DNA from: DATENM01 sp045807725
GTDB taxonomy: Bacteria; Acidobacteriota; Blastocatellia; UBA7656
Assembly (NCBI GenBank): GCA_045807725.1
Contig: JBJMGV010000074.1
Span: 1 to 64,000, forward strand
DNA length: 64,000 nt
Direction of reading: 5' to 3'
In this document: in pieces, positions 10,011 through 19,141 of the stretch
Layout of the letters: each line of letters starts with the position of its first letter
Numbering within the stretch: the first letter of the stretch is position 1
The notes under the pieces: model-generated
Seen by the model: only the letters and a program-made list of their open reading frames with translations
Database searches by the model: none
Told to the model about the DNA's origin: nothing
Program-made: the position numbers and the translations under genes

Positions 10011-11420
10011 TCACACGTCGAAGTACATCTGGAATTCAAGCGGGTGCGGGCGCATACGCACCGGGTCCACCTCTTTTAGCCGTTTGTAACTAATCCAACG
10101 CTCGATCATCGTTTCGCTGAACACATCGCCTTTGAGCAAGAAGTCGTGATCGGCTTCGAGCGCGTCGAGGGCGCGTTCAAGCGAGCCGGGCAGCGTCGGC
10201 ACGTTCTCCAACTCTTCGGGCGACAGGTCGTAGATGTCTTTGTCGAGCGGCTCGCCCGGATCGATACGATTCTGTATGCCGTCAAGGCCCGCCATCATCA
10301 TCGCCGCAAAGGCCAGATACGGATTGCACGACGGGTCGGGAAAACGTATCTCAAGCCGCTTGGCGTTGGCTGACGCCGAGTACATCGGAATGCGTATGGC
10401 CGCCGAGCGGTTGCGCCGCGAGTAAGCCAGGTTGACCGGCGCTTCGTAACCGGGAACCAGCCGCTTGTAGCTGTTTGTAGTCGGCGCTACAAGCGCCGCC
10501 AGCGCCGCCGCATGCTTGAGAATGCCGCCGGCATAGTAGAGCGCCATCTCGGACAGCCCGGCGTAACGATCACCGGCAAACAGCGGCTTGTCGCCCTCCC
10601 ATAGCGATTGATGACAATGCATGCCGCTGCCGTTATCGCCGAACATCGGCTTCGGCATAAAGGTCGCCGCCTTGCCATAATAAAAGGCCGTGTTCTTGAC
10701 GATGTACTTGAACAGCATCACGTTGTCGGCAGTGCCGAGCAGCGTGTCGAAGCGGAAGTCGATCTCGCACTGACCACCGCTGGCGACTTCGTGATGATGC
10801 ATCTCCGGTTTGAGGCCGACGGTTTCGAGGTTCTGCACAATGTCGGAGCGCAGATCGTGCAGCGAATCGACGGGCGGAACCGGCACGTAGCCTTCTTTGG
10901 TGCGTATGCGGTAGCCGAGATTGTCTTCGGCGCGGTTCGAGTTCCAGATGCCTTCCGACGAGTCGAAGCGGTAGCCGGCGCTATTCGTTTCGTTATGATA
11001 GCTGACGTGATCGAAGATGAAGAACTCGGCTTCGGGGCCGAAGTAACACGCCTCGGCCAGCCCTGTGAATCGAAGATAGCTTTCGGCGCGCGCCGCGCAA
11101 GAGCGCGGGTCGAGATGATAGGCTTCCTTGGTGAGCGGATCGACGACATTGGCGAACATCGTCAGCGTTGGCTCTTCAAAAAACGGGTCGAGCCAGAAGC
11201 GCGACGGATCGGGCATCAACAGCATGTCCGACTCGTTAATGGACGCCCAGCCGCGCAAGGATGAAGCGTCAAAGCCGATGCCGTTATCAAAGGTGTCTTC
11301 GTTGAAAGCGCCGATAGGAATCGTCAGGTGGTGCCAGGCTCCGGGCAGGTCGGTGAAGCGCAGGTCAACGAATTTCACTTGCTCATCGACCGCGTACTGC
11401 ATGACTCGTTTGGGGTCCAT
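10011..11420 (-). CDS. glnA: glutamine synthetase type I
   Basis: 469 residues, the usual length of GlnA. ATG 11420 is preceded by GGAG. Features are the beta-grasp N-terminus (VKFVDLRFTDLPGAWHH), the ATP/metal site (YFGPEAEFFIFD and GSGMHCHQSLW), the glutamate-binding segment (NSYKRLVPGYEAP), and RFPDPSCNPYLAFAAMMMAGLDG. The loop KDIYDLSPEE contains the tyrosine of the adenylylation site, so regulation by a GlnE-type enzyme is likely (family knowledge). The protein ends FQMYFDV, as in typical GlnA. It converts glutamate and ammonia to glutamine in the cytoplasm. It stands alone, converging on the acyltransferase gene. Confidence 0.97.
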   Translation of the reverse strand: MDPKRVMQYAVDEQVKFVDLRFTDLPGAWHHLTIPIGAFNEDTFDNGIGFDASSLRGWASINESDMLLMPDPSRFWLDPFFEEPTLTMFANVVDPLTKEAYHLDPRSCAARAESYLRFTGLAEACYFGPEAEFFIFDHVSYHNETNSAGYRFDSSEGIWNSNRAEDNLGYRIRTKEGYVPVPPVDSLHDLRSDIVQNLETVGLKPEMHHHEVASGGQCEIDFRFDTLLGTADNVMLFKYIVKNTAFYYGKAATFMPKPMFGDNGSGMHCHQSLWEGDKPLFAGDRYAGLSEMALYYAGGILKHAAALAALVAPTTNSYKRLVPGYEAPVNLAYSRRNRSAAIRIPMYSASANAKRLEIRFPDPSCNPYLAFAAMMMAGLDGIQNRIDPGEPLDKDIYDLSPEELENVPTLPGSLERALDALEADHDFLLKGDVFSETMIERWISYKRLKEVDPVRMRPHPLEFQMYFDV

Positions 11421-11685
11421 CAATCGCTCCTTTGTTCGCCGTGTGGGTTTGAATGTCAAAAGGCGTGCGTCTCTAAAGGGTGAGCATAAGGCGCGGCGAA
11501 AAGCAGTGTCAAGCAAGCGCCGCGCTCGGCCCCAGCTATAAGGCCACGAGTTTCTTGAACCCTGCGGTCACAGGCCATATAATGCCGTTCGGTGCAACGC
11601 TGCCGATTTCAATTCTTCCGAGAGCGCCCGCGCCATCCGAAGACCACGCGCCGAGCGGCGACAGGCGACTCGATCAGGAGGTCAT

Positions 11686-12300
11686 ATGCTCGTTCCCAAA
11701 CCGCAACTCATCCCTACAGCCGATCAGGTCGAAGTCCTGTTGAAACAGACCGGCGCGCTGCGCGAAGGTCACTTTGAATTCCCCACCGGCTTTCATTCGA
11801 CGCACTACTTCCAGATGCCGCTGGCGATGCGTTATCACGACAACTCCCGCGTGTTGAACGTCGCGATGTCGCGGTTGCTTCGCCGCGAGCCGGACGTGCT
11901 GGCGGCGCTGCCCAATTGCGCGGTGGTCGCGCCGGCGGCGGGCGGCATCCCCGTCGCCTTCGGCATCCGCGAGGCGCTCAACGCCGACCAGATCTTCTGG
12001 GCCGAGAAGAGTGATGGCCGCTACCATTTCCGCCAGTACCTCGATGCGCGCGGTATGAAGTGCATTCTCGTCGATGACATTGTGCGGTCGGGCCGCGTCC
12101 TCACAGAGATGCTGCGACTGATCCAGGAAGCCGGCGCGGAAGTCGTCGCCATCGGCTCGCTCGTGCAGTTCAAAGATGCCCACTTCGAGACCGGCGGCAT
12201 CCCGTATTACTCGCTGCTCAACGTTGACACGCAATTCCACTCGCCCGGCGATTGCCCAAGCTGCAAGGCAAACATGCCGATTGAAAAAGTTTGGTACTGA
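11686..12300 (+). CDS. phosphoribosyltransferase, orotate PRTase-like
   Basis: 204 residues of type I PRTase fold. AGGAGG at 11676-11681 fixes the ATG at 11686. The PRPP-binding loop is clear (MKCILVDDIVRSGRVL, near residues 124-139), as is the pyrophosphate-side segment VVAPAAGGIPVAFGIRE. The N-terminal part (LKQTGALREGHFEFPTGFHS) resembles the orotate phosphoribosyltransferase entry, where a substrate is held over a short helix. A C-terminal CPSCK pair is unusual for PyrE. It may therefore be PyrE itself or a salvage paralogue; no pyrimidine-biosynthesis neighbours settle it. Confidence 0.75.
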   Translation: MLVPKPQLIPTADQVEVLLKQTGALREGHFEFPTGFHSTHYFQMPLAMRYHDNSRVLNVAMSRLLRREPDVLAALPNCAVVAPAAGGIPVAFGIREALNADQIFWAEKSDGRYHFRQYLDARGMKCILVDDIVRSGRVLTEMLRLIQEAGAEVVAIGSLVQFKDAHFETGGIPYYSLLNVDTQFHSPGDCPSCKANMPIEKVWY

Positions 12301-12304
12301 TTGG

Positions 12305-12433
12305 AGAGGAGTCAGAAGTCAGAAGTCAGAAGTCAGAATGGAAACGGAAGGAAGGTTGAAAGATAGAATAGAAGCGGGGGCGGTAGCCGACTTCCTCTTT
12401 TATTCTGACTTCTGACTCCTGACTTCTTCTCTC
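12305..12433. repeat. stop-proximal inverted repeat with heptamer arms (GTCAGAA)
   Basis: Arm one (12305-12338) is an AGGA leader plus four GTCAGAA copies. Arm two (12402-12433) is its near-perfect reverse complement (ATTCTGACTTCTGACTCC and onward). The arms can form a roughly 30-bp stem around a 63-base loop. Arm one starts four bases after the phosphoribosyltransferase stop. It may act as a 3'-end structure; no T-run follows. Confidence 0.8.
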
Positions 12434-12454
12434 TAATCCCGTAAAGGAAACCCT

Positions 12455-13369
12455 ATGCTAAAGCTCCCCCCACGTTCTGTCTTCACGCGGGCGCGGCAAC
12501 TGCTCGTGGCCGCGCTTTTGTTATTGATCGCGTCGACGGCAACGTTCGCGCAGGCCAGCGCACAAGCGCCGGCGGATAAGACGGCCACCGTCTTCGGCGC
12601 GAAGATTCATTACCTCGAAGCCGGCAGCGGCCCGGCGGTGATTCTGCTGCACGGACTCGGCGGCGACACCTCGAACTGGGCGCTGACGATTGCGCCGCTG
12701 GCCGCGAAGTTCCGCGTCATCGTTCCCGATCAGATCGGCTTCGGTCGCTCGGACAAGCCGCTGCTCAATTATCGCGTCGCCACGCTGGTCGATTTTCTCG
12801 ATGGCTTTATGAAGCAGGTCGGCGTCGAACGCGCTTCGCTGGTCGGCAACTCGCTCGGCGGCTTCACGGCGGCGGCCTTTGCGCTGGCGCATCCCGAAAA
12901 GGTCGAGCGCCTGGTGCTGGTTGACGCCGCCGGCTTTGCGATGCCGAAGGACTTCGATCCGCGCACGCTGAACGCCTTGAACCCTTCGACCCGGGAGCAG
13001 GCCAAGACCATCCTCTCGATGATCTTCTACAACAAGCAATACACCACCGACGCCGCTGTAGATATGATGTTGACGCGGCGCGTGGCGGCAGGTGACGGCT
13101 ACACCGTGCAGCGCTTCATCGATTCAATCGCGCATGGTGAAGATATGCTGGACGGCAGGCTTGGCGGCATCAAGCAGCCGACTTTGATCGTCTGGGGCCG
13201 CGAAGATCAACTGACGCCGATGTGGATGGCCGAACGATTCAAGAAAGAGATCAACGGGTCGGAGATCGTCGTCTTTGATAAATGCGGCCACGTGCCGCAG
13301 ATGGAAAAGGCCGCCGAGTTCAACGCCGCCGTGATGAAGTTCCTCAGCGGCGAGATGGCGAATCGGTAA
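12455..13369 (+). CDS. secreted alpha/beta hydrolase
   Basis: 304 residues with an N-terminal signal peptide (RQLLVAALLLLIASTATFAQA). The hydrolase fold shows the oxyanion motif LLHGLGGDTSNW, the nucleophile elbow GNSLGG with Ser133, the acid Asp251 (WGREDQLTP) and the base His279 (CGHVPQMEK). The full triad is present, so it should be active, probably in the periplasm or outside the cell, on esters or related bonds. Its closest general look is MhpC/haloalkane dehalogenase-like, but the substrate is unknown. The gene follows a hairpin repeat and precedes a REP-like cluster. Confidence 0.88.
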   Translation: MLKLPPRSVFTRARQLLVAALLLLIASTATFAQASAQAPADKTATVFGAKIHYLEAGSGPAVILLHGLGGDTSNWALTIAPLAAKFRVIVPDQIGFGRSDKPLLNYRVATLVDFLDGFMKQVGVERASLVGNSLGGFTAAAFALAHPEKVERLVLVDAAGFAMPKDFDPRTLNALNPSTREQAKTILSMIFYNKQYTTDAAVDMMLTRRVAAGDGYTVQRFIDSIAHGEDMLDGRLGGIKQPTLIVWGREDQLTPMWMAERFKKEINGSEIVVFDKCGHVPQMEKAAEFNAAVMKFLSGEMANR

Positions 13370-13383
13370 GGCGCTCACTCGTC

Positions 13384-13423
13384 ATGAATGGACTTGTTGC
13401 TAAATGAATGGACTTGTTGCTAA
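13384..13423. repeat. 20-bp direct tandem duplication
   Basis: Two exact head-to-tail copies of a 20-base unit starting ATGAATGGACTTG, 14 bases after the hydrolase stop. It has no coding capacity, and nothing suggests a function beyond local slippage or duplication. Confidence 0.85.
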
Positions 13424-13441
13424 AGAGCCTGTTTGGACGTG

Positions 13442-13880
13442 AGTGCCGTAGGCACGCAATGTTTATAGAGCGTGTCTGAGAAGCCCTGAAGGGGCGCGAT
13501 TCAATAGCCCAGCCCAACGGGCTGGGTACACTCAGCGACCATTCCGCAAGCCCTGAAAGGGCGCACTAGGTGATCGGTTATTGCGCCCTTTCAGGGCTTG
13601 GCGGTTTGCCCTGCCGCTCACCCAGGGCGATGCCCTGGGCTGTCGAATCGCGCCCCTTCAGGGCTTTCTTTTCGCGTTTGCAAGAATGACCTTCCCGGTT
13701 GTGGGGTGTCGAATCGCGCCCCTGCGGGGCTTTCTTTGGCTTTTCAGATACGCTATAGAAGGCTAGACCTCTCATTCAAGCAAGCTCCGTAGGAACGCAA
13801 TGTGTGAACATCGCGCTCCTACGGAGCTTGGTTTTATTCGCGTATCCTGTTCTATAAACATCACGCTCCTACGGAGCTTG
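13442..13880. repeat. REP-like palindrome cluster between convergent genes
   Basis: At least seven palindromic units of three kinds fill this gap. One kind is the AAGCCCTGAAGGGGCG type (13480-13500, 13547-13564, inverted at 13582-13600 and 13650-13667, variant at 13715-13735). The second is the AGCCCAxxGGGCTGGGT type (13506-13527, inverted 13619-13641). The third is the AAGCTCCGTAGGA/TCCTACGGAGCTT type (13792-13830, 13866-13880), often beside CTATAAACAT. Orientation and pairing resemble bacterial interspersed mosaic elements spread by RAYT transposases. The same families recur at 38402-38543. No gene is seen here. Confidence 0.8.
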
Positions 13881-13892
13881 GAATAAGACGCG

Positions 13893-15026
13893 CTAACTCA
13901 ACGACGCGCGCTTCGGCAACAGCACGGCGCGCTCGATCTCAAACACCTTCTGCTCGAATTTATCCGCGAACAAGTTCACGCCCTTATTGATGAGCGCAGC
14001 GGGCCGCTCGTTCTTCACGCCGACGAGATGAAAGCGGACGACGCCGGCGCGCTCGTTGTGGTCGCGTGTTTCAATAACACGCGACGCCGCATACAGCGTG
14101 TCGCCGCCGAGCACCGGCGCGGCGTGGCTGCCGCGATCATAACCAAGCTCCCACAGCGCGTTGGCCGTCGTGTCGCGGCTCGCAATCGTCGCCGCCCACG
14201 CGAAGACCAGACCGCCTTCGACGACGCGCGTTCGCGCAAAGCTGTGCTCGCGTGAATAGACTTCATCGAAATGCAGCGGGTGGCTGTTGCGCGTCAGCAC
14301 CGTTAGCTGCATGTGCTCGCTGTCACCGACCGTGCGCCCCGTGCTGTGCAGGATGATGTCGCCGGCGTGGAAATCTTCAAACAGTCCTGACGGGCGGCCC
14401 GCCCAGCGCGGCGCGCGAATCTGCAACGCCAGTTCTTGCGGCAGCGGCTCTTTCATCGTTTGCGGCGGCTGAACCAGCGCGCCGCTCGTGCGCGACAAAT
14501 GGTTAGATAGATTACTATGCGGCGGGTGGGCGCGGCCTTCGAGCGTGCCGGCGGGAATCAATGCCTTGCGCTCGAAATAAACTACCGGCAAGCTGTCTTG
14601 ATTCACGCCCGTCGTGCGGACGTGAACGACGCCGCGATCCGGGCGCGACTCGGACGGTCGCACGCCGAGCACTTCGCTTGACACACTGAGCGTGTCGCCC
14701 GCGTGCGCGGCGTGCGGGAATTTCAAATCGATGTAAGCGAGATGCGCGATGGCTTGCTCGGACACGTCGTGCACGGTGAAGCTGAGCGCCAGGTTCAGCA
14801 GCAACAGCGGATGAACAACGCGATCACGAAAGCCGAGGTCGCGGGCGAAGCGGCGGCTCGAATAAAGCGGATTGGCATCGAGAAATGACGCCGCGAACAT
14901 CGCCGTCATCCCATCATCAATCGTCACTTCCCACGGGTGATGATAAATCTCGCCCACCTCGAAGTCGTCGAGCTTGCGCCCGTACTGCGGCTCGATGAGG
15001 CGCGGCGGTGTCTGCTCTTTGCTCAT
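13893..15026 (-). CDS. double-hotdog MaoC dehydratase, mesaconyl-CoA hydratase-like
   Basis: 377 residues, with two MaoC/hotdog domains. The first (residues 15-150) has FEVGEIYHHPWEVTIDDGMTA-type entry and DANPLY. The second (about 205-350) has FEDFHAGDIILHSTGRTV and SHPLHFDEVYSREH, the hydratase motif with catalytic Asp/His. This arrangement matches L-erythro-3-methylmalyl-CoA dehydratase / mesaconyl-CoA hydratase, which hydrates mesaconyl-CoA. The preceding gene, 16 bases upstream on the same strand, is a CitE/Mcl-type lyase that would cleave the product into glyoxylate and an acyl-CoA. The pair therefore supports a C4/C5-CoA glyoxylate module. The specific substrate is inferred from context. 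Confidence 0.75.
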   Translation of the reverse strand: MSKEQTPPRLIEPQYGRKLDDFEVGEIYHHPWEVTIDDGMTAMFAASFLDANPLYSSRRFARDLGFRDRVVHPLLLLNLALSFTVHDVSEQAIAHLAYIDLKFPHAAHAGDTLSVSSEVLGVRPSESRPDRGVVHVRTTGVNQDSLPVVYFERKALIPAGTLEGRAHPPHSNLSNHLSRTSGALVQPPQTMKEPLPQELALQIRAPRWAGRPSGLFEDFHAGDIILHSTGRTVGDSEHMQLTVLTRNSHPLHFDEVYSREHSFARTRVVEGGLVFAWAATIASRDTTANALWELGYDRGSHAAPVLGGDTLYAASRVIETRDHNERAGVVRFHLVGVKNERPAALINKGVNLFADKFEQKVFEIERAVLLPKRASLS

Positions 15027-15042
15027 AAAATTCTTTCAGCTT

Positions 15043-16131
15043 TCAAATCAATCGCAGCTCGCGCGCCATCGCCTCGTCAATGCGCGAGAGCGCATAAGCC
15101 GTCTTCAGCGTGTTGCGATTGACGCGGTCGGTGGCGCGGTCGGCCATGCGGCCTTCGATCATCACCGCGCCGCGCCCCTGCGCTTCGGCTTCGAGAAACA
15201 GCCGCGCCTCTTCAACCGCGCGATTGATCTCGTGGTCGGGAATCTGAAATATCTCGACCGCCATCTGTGTCTGCTCAGGGATGCCCGTCCACTTGCCGGC
15301 AAAGCCGAATTCGCGCGCGCAATGGGCATCGCGGCGGAACTCTTCGATGGCGGCGCGGCGTTCCGCTTCGCTCTTGTCGCGCGTCGGGTAGTTCGTCGTC
15401 ATCTCGGCGATTGCCGGAATGCCTACGGACGCGGCGGCCTTCACGATGCGTCCGCGCACCTGATCGATGATCGGATGATCGAAGCGATAAGCTGATGCGC
15501 GCAGCCCCAGGCTGGCCCAGTAATCGTATGTGCCGAGCACGAGGCCGACCAGCCGCCGCGAGCCTCGGGCGATCTCGAATACATTCTCTTCGGCGCGAGC
15601 CGATTCGATCAACGCCTCGATGCGTATGCGACCCGCCGGCAGATTGAATCGTGATTCAAGCGCCGTTAGCGTTTCATCAATCGAGCGCACTTCATCGGCA
15701 TCTTCGATCTTCGGATAGATCAAGCCGTCGAGGTTCGCGCCGGCGTGTTCAACGATCACGGCGATGTCTTCGTGCGCCGGGTCAAGCTCGATGCCACGCG
15801 GGCGGAAGAAGCGCAGGCGCTGCCCCCAATCCAGTTCGTTGAAGGCGCGGATGACGTTGGCGCGTCCTTGTTCAAGAAGCTGTGGGTTGTCACGCGGAAT
15901 CGAATCTTCGAGGTCGAGCATCACCAGATTGGCCGCCGATTTTGTGACCGCGCCTTCGATGTATTTCCACACCGTCGCGGGCGTCGTCAGGTGAGCCATC
16001 TGCACGAGGTAACGCGGCTCCATCTCGATCAAGGCTTCGCGGTAATGCTCAACGAGTCGCGCGTTGCGCGCTTGCGCGGCGGCGGTAATGTCGAGCGCGG
16101 ATGAGGCGGTTGCCTGTTGATCTTCGGCCAT
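15043..16131 (-). CDS. HpcH/HpaI-CitE family CoA lyase, malyl/methylmalyl-CoA lyase-like
   Basis: 362 residues. The ATG at 16131 is chosen because AGGAG lies six bases upstream; a start at 16173 is less likely. TIM-barrel aldolase signatures are NLVMLDLEDSIPRDNP (metal Asp/Glu), the FRPRG arginine segment, GLIYPKIEDADEV (substrate loop) and RIEALIESARAEENV with the metal-binding glutamate. Length and loops fit the Mcl/CitE branch that reversibly condenses glyoxylate with acetyl- or propionyl-CoA. It is followed by a mesaconyl-CoA hydratase-like gene in the same operon, which favours methylmalyl-CoA as substrate. The other enzymes of a 3-hydroxypropionate or ethylmalonyl-CoA route are not in the window. 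Confidence 0.82.
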   Translation of the reverse strand: MAEDQQATASSALDITAAAQARNARLVEHYREALIEMEPRYLVQMAHLTTPATVWKYIEGAVTKSAANLVMLDLEDSIPRDNPQLLEQGRANVIRAFNELDWGQRLRFFRPRGIELDPAHEDIAVIVEHAGANLDGLIYPKIEDADEVRSIDETLTALESRFNLPAGRIRIEALIESARAEENVFEIARGSRRLVGLVLGTYDYWASLGLRASAYRFDHPIIDQVRGRIVKAAASVGIPAIAEMTTNYPTRDKSEAERRAAIEEFRRDAHCAREFGFAGKWTGIPEQTQMAVEIFQIPDHEINRAVEEARLFLEAEAQGRGAVMIEGRMADRATDRVNRNTLKTAYALSRIDEAMARELRLI

Positions 16132-16393
16132 CGGCGTCTCCTGTTCGTCAAGTGGGATGGTCGGGTGATGCATTGTAACAGACCGCCCGCCGCCTGATCG
16201 AAGCGTTTATCCGCGCCTCGCTTCAATGTTCGCTTTGCAAACGTGCGCGTATGAATGCGGTGCGGCGAACAGAGGGGGCCGCGAAGAATGATGTTGATTC
16301 AACGCCGACTTGCGCGCCGCAGAGCTTGGCATCCGAGTTGTACTTTATGAAAAGGGTTTGTGTCTCGATGGATATTATTCAGGAGGATTACCG

Positions 16394-17770
16394 ATGCTTT
16401 ACTCATCCAAAAAACTCATCGGCTTTGTCGTCACGTTGATGGCAGCGTTGATGATACAAGGCTGCGAGCCTGCGCCGGGAACTGGAAATTCCAATGCCAG
16501 CTCGAATCAGACAGGACAGGCAACTGGCCAGGCGACCGGCCAGCAGGAGCCGACGATTGAAGCGACGCCTGTGCAGCAGGGCGAGAACAATTTGCAGATC
16601 GCCAGCGGCGACACGACGACGCTGAACATCACCGCGCCGGGCGCAAAGTCAGCACGCATTCTCTATCGCCCGCTGGATGCCGGCGACCGCGTCGTCGCCT
16701 TAAAGAAGACCCCGACGGCGGATAATGCAAATGGAAGATTCACTACACAGATCAAGATGGGGCCGGATTTTGCCGGCGAAGTCTGGGCTGAAGTCAGCTA
16801 CGCCGACGGCTCGAAGAAAGAGACGAAGCCAATCATGCTGGCCTCGGAAGCCTCCGCGAGCATCGCCGACGCGGCGGCGAAAGACGCTTCGCACGGCAAT
16901 GAATCGGAGCGCGAAGACAAATTCACCGGCGGCAAGATCGCAACCGCTTCGCTGGTCGAGAATCAACCCGACGTTCGCATCACGGTTGACGTGCCGGCCT
17001 TTCGCTTGACGTTGTGGCAGAACGGCAAGGAAGTGAAGACCTACGAGATCGGCGTCGGCCAGAAAGAGTTTCCGCTGGCCATCGGTATGCGCCGCGCCGC
17101 ACAGATCATCTATAACCCGGAGTGGGTTCCGCCCGACAGTGATTGGGTCGAAGAGTCGCACAGCGATGTGCAGGTCGGCGAGCATATTGACGCGGACGAC
17201 CCGCGCAACCCGCTCGGCAAAATTAAAGTCCCGCTCGGCGACGCGTACTTGATTCATCAGGCGACGAGCCCCAGCAACCTCGGCCACTTGGTTTCGCACG
17301 GTTGCGTCCGTATGCTGCAAAGCGACCTCTATGACCTGACCGAAAAAATTATGGCGGCGCGCGGCTGGCCCGTGTCGCGTCAGCAGATCGAGCAGTCTAA
17401 AAATAACACCGACCGCCTGGTCGCCAAGCTCAACCCGCCCGTGCCTGTAGACATTAACTACGACACGCAGGTCATTGAGGGCGGCGTGCTGCGCGTCTAC
17501 CCGGACGTTTACGACCGCAACACGAACACGGTCGAAAACCTGCGCGCCGAGTTGCAGAGTTCCGGCGTTGATGCGGCGCGATTGGACGATGCGACATTGA
17601 AACAGATGCTCGACCGCGCTAACGCCAACGAGTTGTTTGCGGTGAACGTCAGCGACTTGACGACGAGCAACGTGCTGGCGGCGGGGCGCACCGAGCCGTT
17701 GACCAGTCAGTCGAAAGTCGCCAAGCAGAAACCGGCGCAGAGCAACGCGCGCCACGCCCGCCGGCGATAG
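16394..17770 (+). CDS. L,D-transpeptidase (YkuD), probable lipoprotein
   Basis: 458 residues. AGGAGG at 16381-16386 sets the ATG at 16394. A short hydrophobic signal ends in a lipobox-like MIQGC, so the mature protein is probably lipid-anchored after Cys. A low-complexity Thr/Gln/Asn linker follows. The YkuD domain spans about residues 195-335 (VDVPAFRLTLWQNGKEVKTYEIGVG) with the catalytic motif SHGCVRM, holding His302 and Cys304. The remaining C-terminal 120 residues are unassigned. It forms 3-3 peptidoglycan cross-links or attaches proteins to the wall, in the periplasm. The CoA-lyase operon is divergent from it. Confidence 0.9.
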   Translation: MLYSSKKLIGFVVTLMAALMIQGCEPAPGTGNSNASSNQTGQATGQATGQQEPTIEATPVQQGENNLQIASGDTTTLNITAPGAKSARILYRPLDAGDRVVALKKTPTADNANGRFTTQIKMGPDFAGEVWAEVSYADGSKKETKPIMLASEASASIADAAAKDASHGNESEREDKFTGGKIATASLVENQPDVRITVDVPAFRLTLWQNGKEVKTYEIGVGQKEFPLAIGMRRAAQIIYNPEWVPPDSDWVEESHSDVQVGEHIDADDPRNPLGKIKVPLGDAYLIHQATSPSNLGHLVSHGCVRMLQSDLYDLTEKIMAARGWPVSRQQIEQSKNNTDRLVAKLNPPVPVDINYDTQVIEGGVLRVYPDVYDRNTNTVENLRAELQSSGVDAARLDDATLKQMLDRANANELFAVNVSDLTTSNVLAAGRTEPLTSQSKVAKQKPAQSNARHARRR

Positions 17771-17903
17771 GCGCGCTGCCGCAATCCTTCAAGCCTTGAT
17801 TGACTTGACCGCCGCTTGTTGCCGCTTATGAGCAGCAGGCGGCGGTCGCCTGTTTGGTCTGCGGATTTTATTTGTGTCGCGCGCCGCGCTAAGACAAAAT
17901 TGA

Positions 17904-19130
17904 ATGTCAGAGCCTATGAATCATCATTCAATCTGTCGTCTTCACATCGTCGCGCTGGTTGTGCTCGTCACCGGCCTTGCGGCTCTGCTTGCCGGTTGTA
18001 GGCACGGCGCGAGCGGCAACGCGCAACGCTACGACTTGAAAGGCACGGTCGTTAGCGTTGATGCGCGCGGCGAAACCGTGACCATCTCTCATCAGGAGAT
18101 TCCCGGTTATATGGACGCGATGACGATGCCGTTCAAGCCGAAAGATCGGTGGGTGCTCGATCAGGCGCAGCCGGGCAATCGCATACAGGCGACGCTGGTG
18201 GTTGACGGATTGCGCTCGTGGCTCGAAGACGTCGTGCTGATGCAGGACGCGCCCGACAACGCGGCGGCGACAACGAGCGCGGCTGAGCCGCAAGCCGGCG
18301 CAGAGGTCCCCGATTTCGCGTTGACCAATCAAGACGGCAAGCGCATCGCGCTGCACGATTATCACGGCCACGCGCTGGTCCTGACCTTCATCTACACGCG
18401 CTGTCCGCTGCCCGATTACTGCCCGCTGATGACCAACAACTTTGCCGAGATCGTCCGCGAGATCAGGAGCGATGCCGCGCTCTACAATCAAACGCGGCTG
18501 TTCAGCGTCACGGTCGATCCCGAATACGACACGCCCGCCGTGCTGCGCGAGTATGGCGCGAAGTACACGGGCGAGAGCGGCGCGGCTGCTCTCAGCCATT
18601 GGCAGTTCGCCACCGGCAAGCCGGATGAGATTAAGCAAGTGGCCGCGTGGTTTGGACTACAATATTGGCCGGAGGGCGGGCAGATCGTTCATTCGCTGCG
18701 CACGGCGGTGATCGCGCCTGACGGTAAGCTCGTGAAGATTTATCGCGGCAACGACTGGCGGCCTGCGGAGATCGTCGCTGACTTGCGAGCTTTGAAATCG
18801 GTGGGCGCGGCGGCTAGCGGGCAGCAATCGGTAAAGGAAGCTTCATTACAAAAAGGAAAATCAACGGCTGGTCCATCATCCAGCCTTGAAACGGCAGCGG
18901 GCGCGGCAAAGCTCTATCACGCGGTCGGCGTCGTCGAATCAATAGGCGATGCGCGCACGACCGTGCAGATCAATCACGAGGACATCAAAGACTTGATGCC
19001 GGCGATGAGCATGTCCTTTGAAGTGCAGAGCGCGGCGCTGCTCGACCACATCGCACCGGGCGACCGCGTCAGCTTTACCCTTCAAGAGACGCCGCACGGC
19101 CTGGTCATCATCGAGTTGCGTAAGCCTTAG
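17904..19130 (+). CDS. CusF-like/SCO1/CusF-like fusion lipoprotein
   Basis: 408 residues. The signal peptide ends in the lipobox LLAGC. Residues 45-115 form a CusF-like copper-binding beta-barrel (IPGYMDAMTMPF, with Met ligands). The SCO1/SenC thioredoxin fold (about 130-295) has copper/thiol cysteines in CPLPDYCP, here C167-x5-C173 rather than the common C-x3-C, and the ligand H263 in QIVHS. After an Ala/Ser/Lys linker, a second CusF-like domain (about 325-405) repeats the motif as LMPAMSMSF. It should deliver copper to the CuA site of cytochrome oxidase or manage periplasmic copper. No oxidase genes are linked here. ATG 17916 is an alternative start. Confidence 0.85.
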   Translation: MSEPMNHHSICRLHIVALVVLVTGLAALLAGCRHGASGNAQRYDLKGTVVSVDARGETVTISHQEIPGYMDAMTMPFKPKDRWVLDQAQPGNRIQATLVVDGLRSWLEDVVLMQDAPDNAAATTSAAEPQAGAEVPDFALTNQDGKRIALHDYHGHALVLTFIYTRCPLPDYCPLMTNNFAEIVREIRSDAALYNQTRLFSVTVDPEYDTPAVLREYGAKYTGESGAAALSHWQFATGKPDEIKQVAAWFGLQYWPEGGQIVHSLRTAVIAPDGKLVKIYRGNDWRPAEIVADLRALKSVGAAASGQQSVKEASLQKGKSTAGPSSSLETAAGAAKLYHAVGVVESIGDARTTVQINHEDIKDLMPAMSMSFEVQSAALLDHIAPGDRVSFTLQETPHGLVIIELRKP

Positions 19131-19141
19131 TCATTCGGCGG

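Noticed and set aside
13384..13880. CRISPR array
   Set aside because: The repeats differ in sequence and orientation and are palindromic, with irregular spacing and no spacers of constant length; no cas genes lie nearby.
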